Origin: Nocardiopsis flavescens
GTDB lineage: Bacteria > Actinomycetota > Actinomycetes > Streptosporangiales > Streptosporangiaceae
Direction of reading: 5' to 3'
Assembly: GCF_900141985.1 (NCBI RefSeq)
Contig: NZ_FQZK01000017.1
Span: 1-64,000 of the forward strand
DNA: 64,000 nucleotides
The notes under the pieces were generated by a model that saw only the letters and a program-made list of their open reading frames with translations, made no database searches and was not told the DNA's origin. How positions within the stretch are numbered: position 1 is the stretch's first letter; each line of letters begins with the position of its first letter. Both the position numbers and the translations under genes were made by a program. This document shows, one piece after another, positions 62,708 to 64,000 of the stretch.

Positions 62708-63673
62708 CTAGGCGGCCGTCCTTCCAGGTGGTGTGCGGGTACGTCGGGGCTCGCGGAGGCCCTTGGCGAGCCCGGAGCGGATCGTGGTCGTGATCTGGCT
62801 CGGGGTGTCCCGGGCTCCGGACGCGGTCGCGGCGTTGTGGAGCGCGTCAGCGATCCAGCCGGGGTCGAGCAGGCCTTCGCGGGCGAACTGGCCCAGCGAG
62901 GCGGCGGCGATGTACAGGTTGGTGTTGCGGGTGTGGGGTGGCGCCTCCCGAACCCTGGCTAGCTCGCCGGTGACCGCGGCCCGCACGTACGCGGCACGGC
63001 GCCGGTCGTCGGTGGTGATCGCCGTGAACACGTCCGGCACGGGCCCCCGCGACGGGACTCCGGAGGCGGTGGGCCGGTCCGGGGAGTCGTGCCTGCGCAG
63101 CAGGCTCCTTATCCATTCCGGCAATGGTGCGGGGACTGCACGGTCGAGGACCTCGTAGCTGCCCGTGCCGTCCGCGGCGCGAACCGGGCAGCCGGGGCCG
63201 ACGACGTAGCCGCCGTGGGCGCGGGTGTCGATCAGCCACCCGAGTCCGGCGCCCTGGTCGCCGCTGGTGTTGCCCAGGCGCGGTCCCTCGTGGGGGTGGG
63301 TGAAGTACAGGTGGGTGCCGCCCCGGCGGGTGCGGACGGTGAAGGTGTCCAGCGGCAGCGGTTGCCCGGCCTGTTCGGCCAGCACCGCCAGCACGTCGGC
63401 GCCCTCGACCACCCCGGGCAGCGCCCACGTCGCGGGTGGGGTCTGCTGGGGCTTGGGGACATCGAGGTCGACCACGACCAGGCTCGCGGGGCCGGTGGCG
63501 ATGCCGTAGTTCGCCGCGGGCCACCGCTGCCACCAAGCGCGGATGCGCGCCGGGTCAGTGGTGGCCGCCCGCTCCCAGTCCTTGACCAGCGGGGGTTTCT
63601 TGCTGGCGGGGGTGAGGGGGAAGACGGGCCAGCCGCGGCGGGCGGCGGCCAGGGCGTAGGGCAGAAGGCTCAT
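62708..63673 (-). CDS. bifunctional DNA primase/polymerase (archaeo-eukaryotic primase type)
   Basis: A 321-residue prim-pol: MSLLPYALAAARRGWPVFPL and KKPPLVKDWERAATTD entry motif, catalytic LVVVDLDVPK (DxD), RRGGTHLYF and LIDTRAHGGYVVGPG, as in the N-terminal prim-pol family of plasmids and integrative elements. ATG 63673 overlaps the upstream gene by ATGA, and its stop directly abuts the ATPase start, so these genes are coupled. It probably primes and replicates the excised element. Confidence 0.88.
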   Translation of the reverse strand: MSLLPYALAAARRGWPVFPLTPASKKPPLVKDWERAATTDPARIRAWWQRWPAANYGIATGPASLVVVDLDVPKPQQTPPATWALPGVVEGADVLAVLAEQAGQPLPLDTFTVRTRRGGTHLYFTHPHEGPRLGNTSGDQGAGLGWLIDTRAHGGYVVGPGCPVRAADGTGSYEVLDRAVPAPLPEWIRSLLRRHDSPDRPTASGVPSRGPVPDVFTAITTDDRRRAAYVRAAVTGELARVREAPPHTRNTNLYIAAASLGQFAREGLLDPGWIADALHNAATASGARDTPSQITTTIRSGLAKGLREPRRTRTPPGRTAA

Positions 63674-64000
63674 ACCGCCACCTGCCCACGCAGGAAGGCG
63701 ACCAGTCGGGCTCCGAGGAAGCTGGTGTAGGCCGGTGGGATCGCCTCGCACAGTTCCACCCGGTCGGCGGTCCACGTGATCTGTTTGGCCTGCTGCATCT
63801 CGGCGACGGTGGCCTTGCCTCCACCCGCGCCGTAGGCGGCCACGTAGGGGCCGTCGTAGAACACCCCGTGCCGCCACCCGCGGACACGGCCGCGATGCGG
63901 TCGGTGGGCGGGTTGGGCGGTTGACCAGCCGCCGAGTTCGAACCAGCGGTGCTGCAACACGCCCAACCCGAACATCTCCCCGCACAGGCGCAGGTCTTTG
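63670..64000 (-). CDS. probable cytosine-5 DNA methyltransferase, C-terminal part
   Basis: Open through the right edge, so the N-terminus is missing. The visible 110 residues begin KDLRLCGEMFGLGVLQHRWFEL and end AIPPAYTSFLGARLV; the RLCGEMFGLGV-RHR-like entry and the terminal AIPPAYT match the last target-recognition-side segment of phage and element C5 cytosine methyltransferases. The catalytic PCQ motif lies outside the window. Such enzymes often protect elements from host restriction. Confidence 0.6.
   Translation of the reverse strand, partial: KDLRLCGEMFGLGVLQHRWFELGGWSTAQPAHRPHRGRVRGWRHGVFYDGPYVAAYGAGGGKATVAEMQQAKQITWTADRVELCEAIPPAYTSFLGARLVAFLRGQVAV

Larger units (their letters stand above)
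59237..64000. mobile_element. right-running part of an integrative element (AICE-like or prophage-like)
   Basis: From the end of glnA onward all genes lie on the minus strand and encode element functions: a tyrosine integrase next to the host junction, an excisionase, an ATPase/helicase-like protein, a primase-polymerase and a probable DNA methyltransferase that runs off the window. The order int-xis-rep is typical of actinomycete integrative conjugative elements such as the pSAM2 class. No tRNA gene is visible at the junction, and the conjugation module is not in the window, so AICE versus phage stays open. Confidence 0.75.

Overview
The window is high-GC actinobacterial chromosome. Codon positions are strongly GC-biased, GTG/TTG starts are common, and the gene order closely follows the conserved block around M. 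tuberculosis Rv2178c-Rv2220 and the corresponding Streptomyces region. A Nocardiopsis-like (Streptosporangiales) host is my best guess from protein flavour; this is inference, not a database result.

Layout. 1-9720: a DAHP synthase with an aromatic-rich leader peptide and attenuator hairpin, a molybdopterin oxidoreductase, a MacS-type sensor kinase, a membrane protein, a lipase-like hydrolase, a PlsC-type acyltransferase, a ROK glucokinase and a FadD15-like acyl-CoA synthetase. 9780-11800: a gene-free island of about 2 kb holding three related copies of an undescribed repeat. Two copies are ~550-bp near-identical inverted arms, and all three keep the same hairpins. 11863-16239: the ctaE-qcrC-qcrA-qcrB operon of the cytochrome bcc branch. 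16722-23129: a receiver-like protein, trpD, an AsnC-type domain protein, rhomboid protease, a DEDDh exonuclease/UvrC-like protein, a zinc-ribbon protein and a NYN-domain protein. 23207-28411: two tandem secreted NlpC/P60 hydrolases, a PimB-like mannosyltransferase and an L,D-transpeptidase, i.e. an envelope cluster. 28595-31650: ctaC-ctaD-ctaF, the aa3 oxidase partner of the bcc complex. 32097-40079: a TusA-like protein, rpsD, adenosine kinase, erpA, glycerate kinase and a PspA stress module (pspA, pspAA, htpX, pspAB) plus a DUF3043 protein. 40407-43779: aldo/keto reductase, a small protein, cobU and cobS. 44079-52319: pepA, lpdA, sucB, an FMN reductase behind a MerR-type promoter, a TIGR01777 epimerase, lipB and lipA; lipoate synthesis/transfer thus sits with the lipoyl-dependent E2 and its E3. 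52545-59236: DUF4191 protein, two LCP ligases, an RDD protein and glnA with a GlnR box. 59237-64000: the end of an integrative element carrying a tyrosine integrase, Xis, an ATPase/helicase-like protein, a primase-polymerase and the C-terminus of a probable cytosine-5 DNA methyltransferase, running off the window.

Regulatory themes. At least eight starts sit 6-7 nt after a TANNNT -10 hexamer, indicating leaderless mRNAs. Other directly visible sites are a GlnR box before glnA, a 19-bp-spaced MerR/SoxR-like promoter before the FMN reductase, a possible iron (IdeR/DmdR-type) box before rpsD, and a strong terminator separating xis from int. The repeat island is the best candidate for something undescribed.
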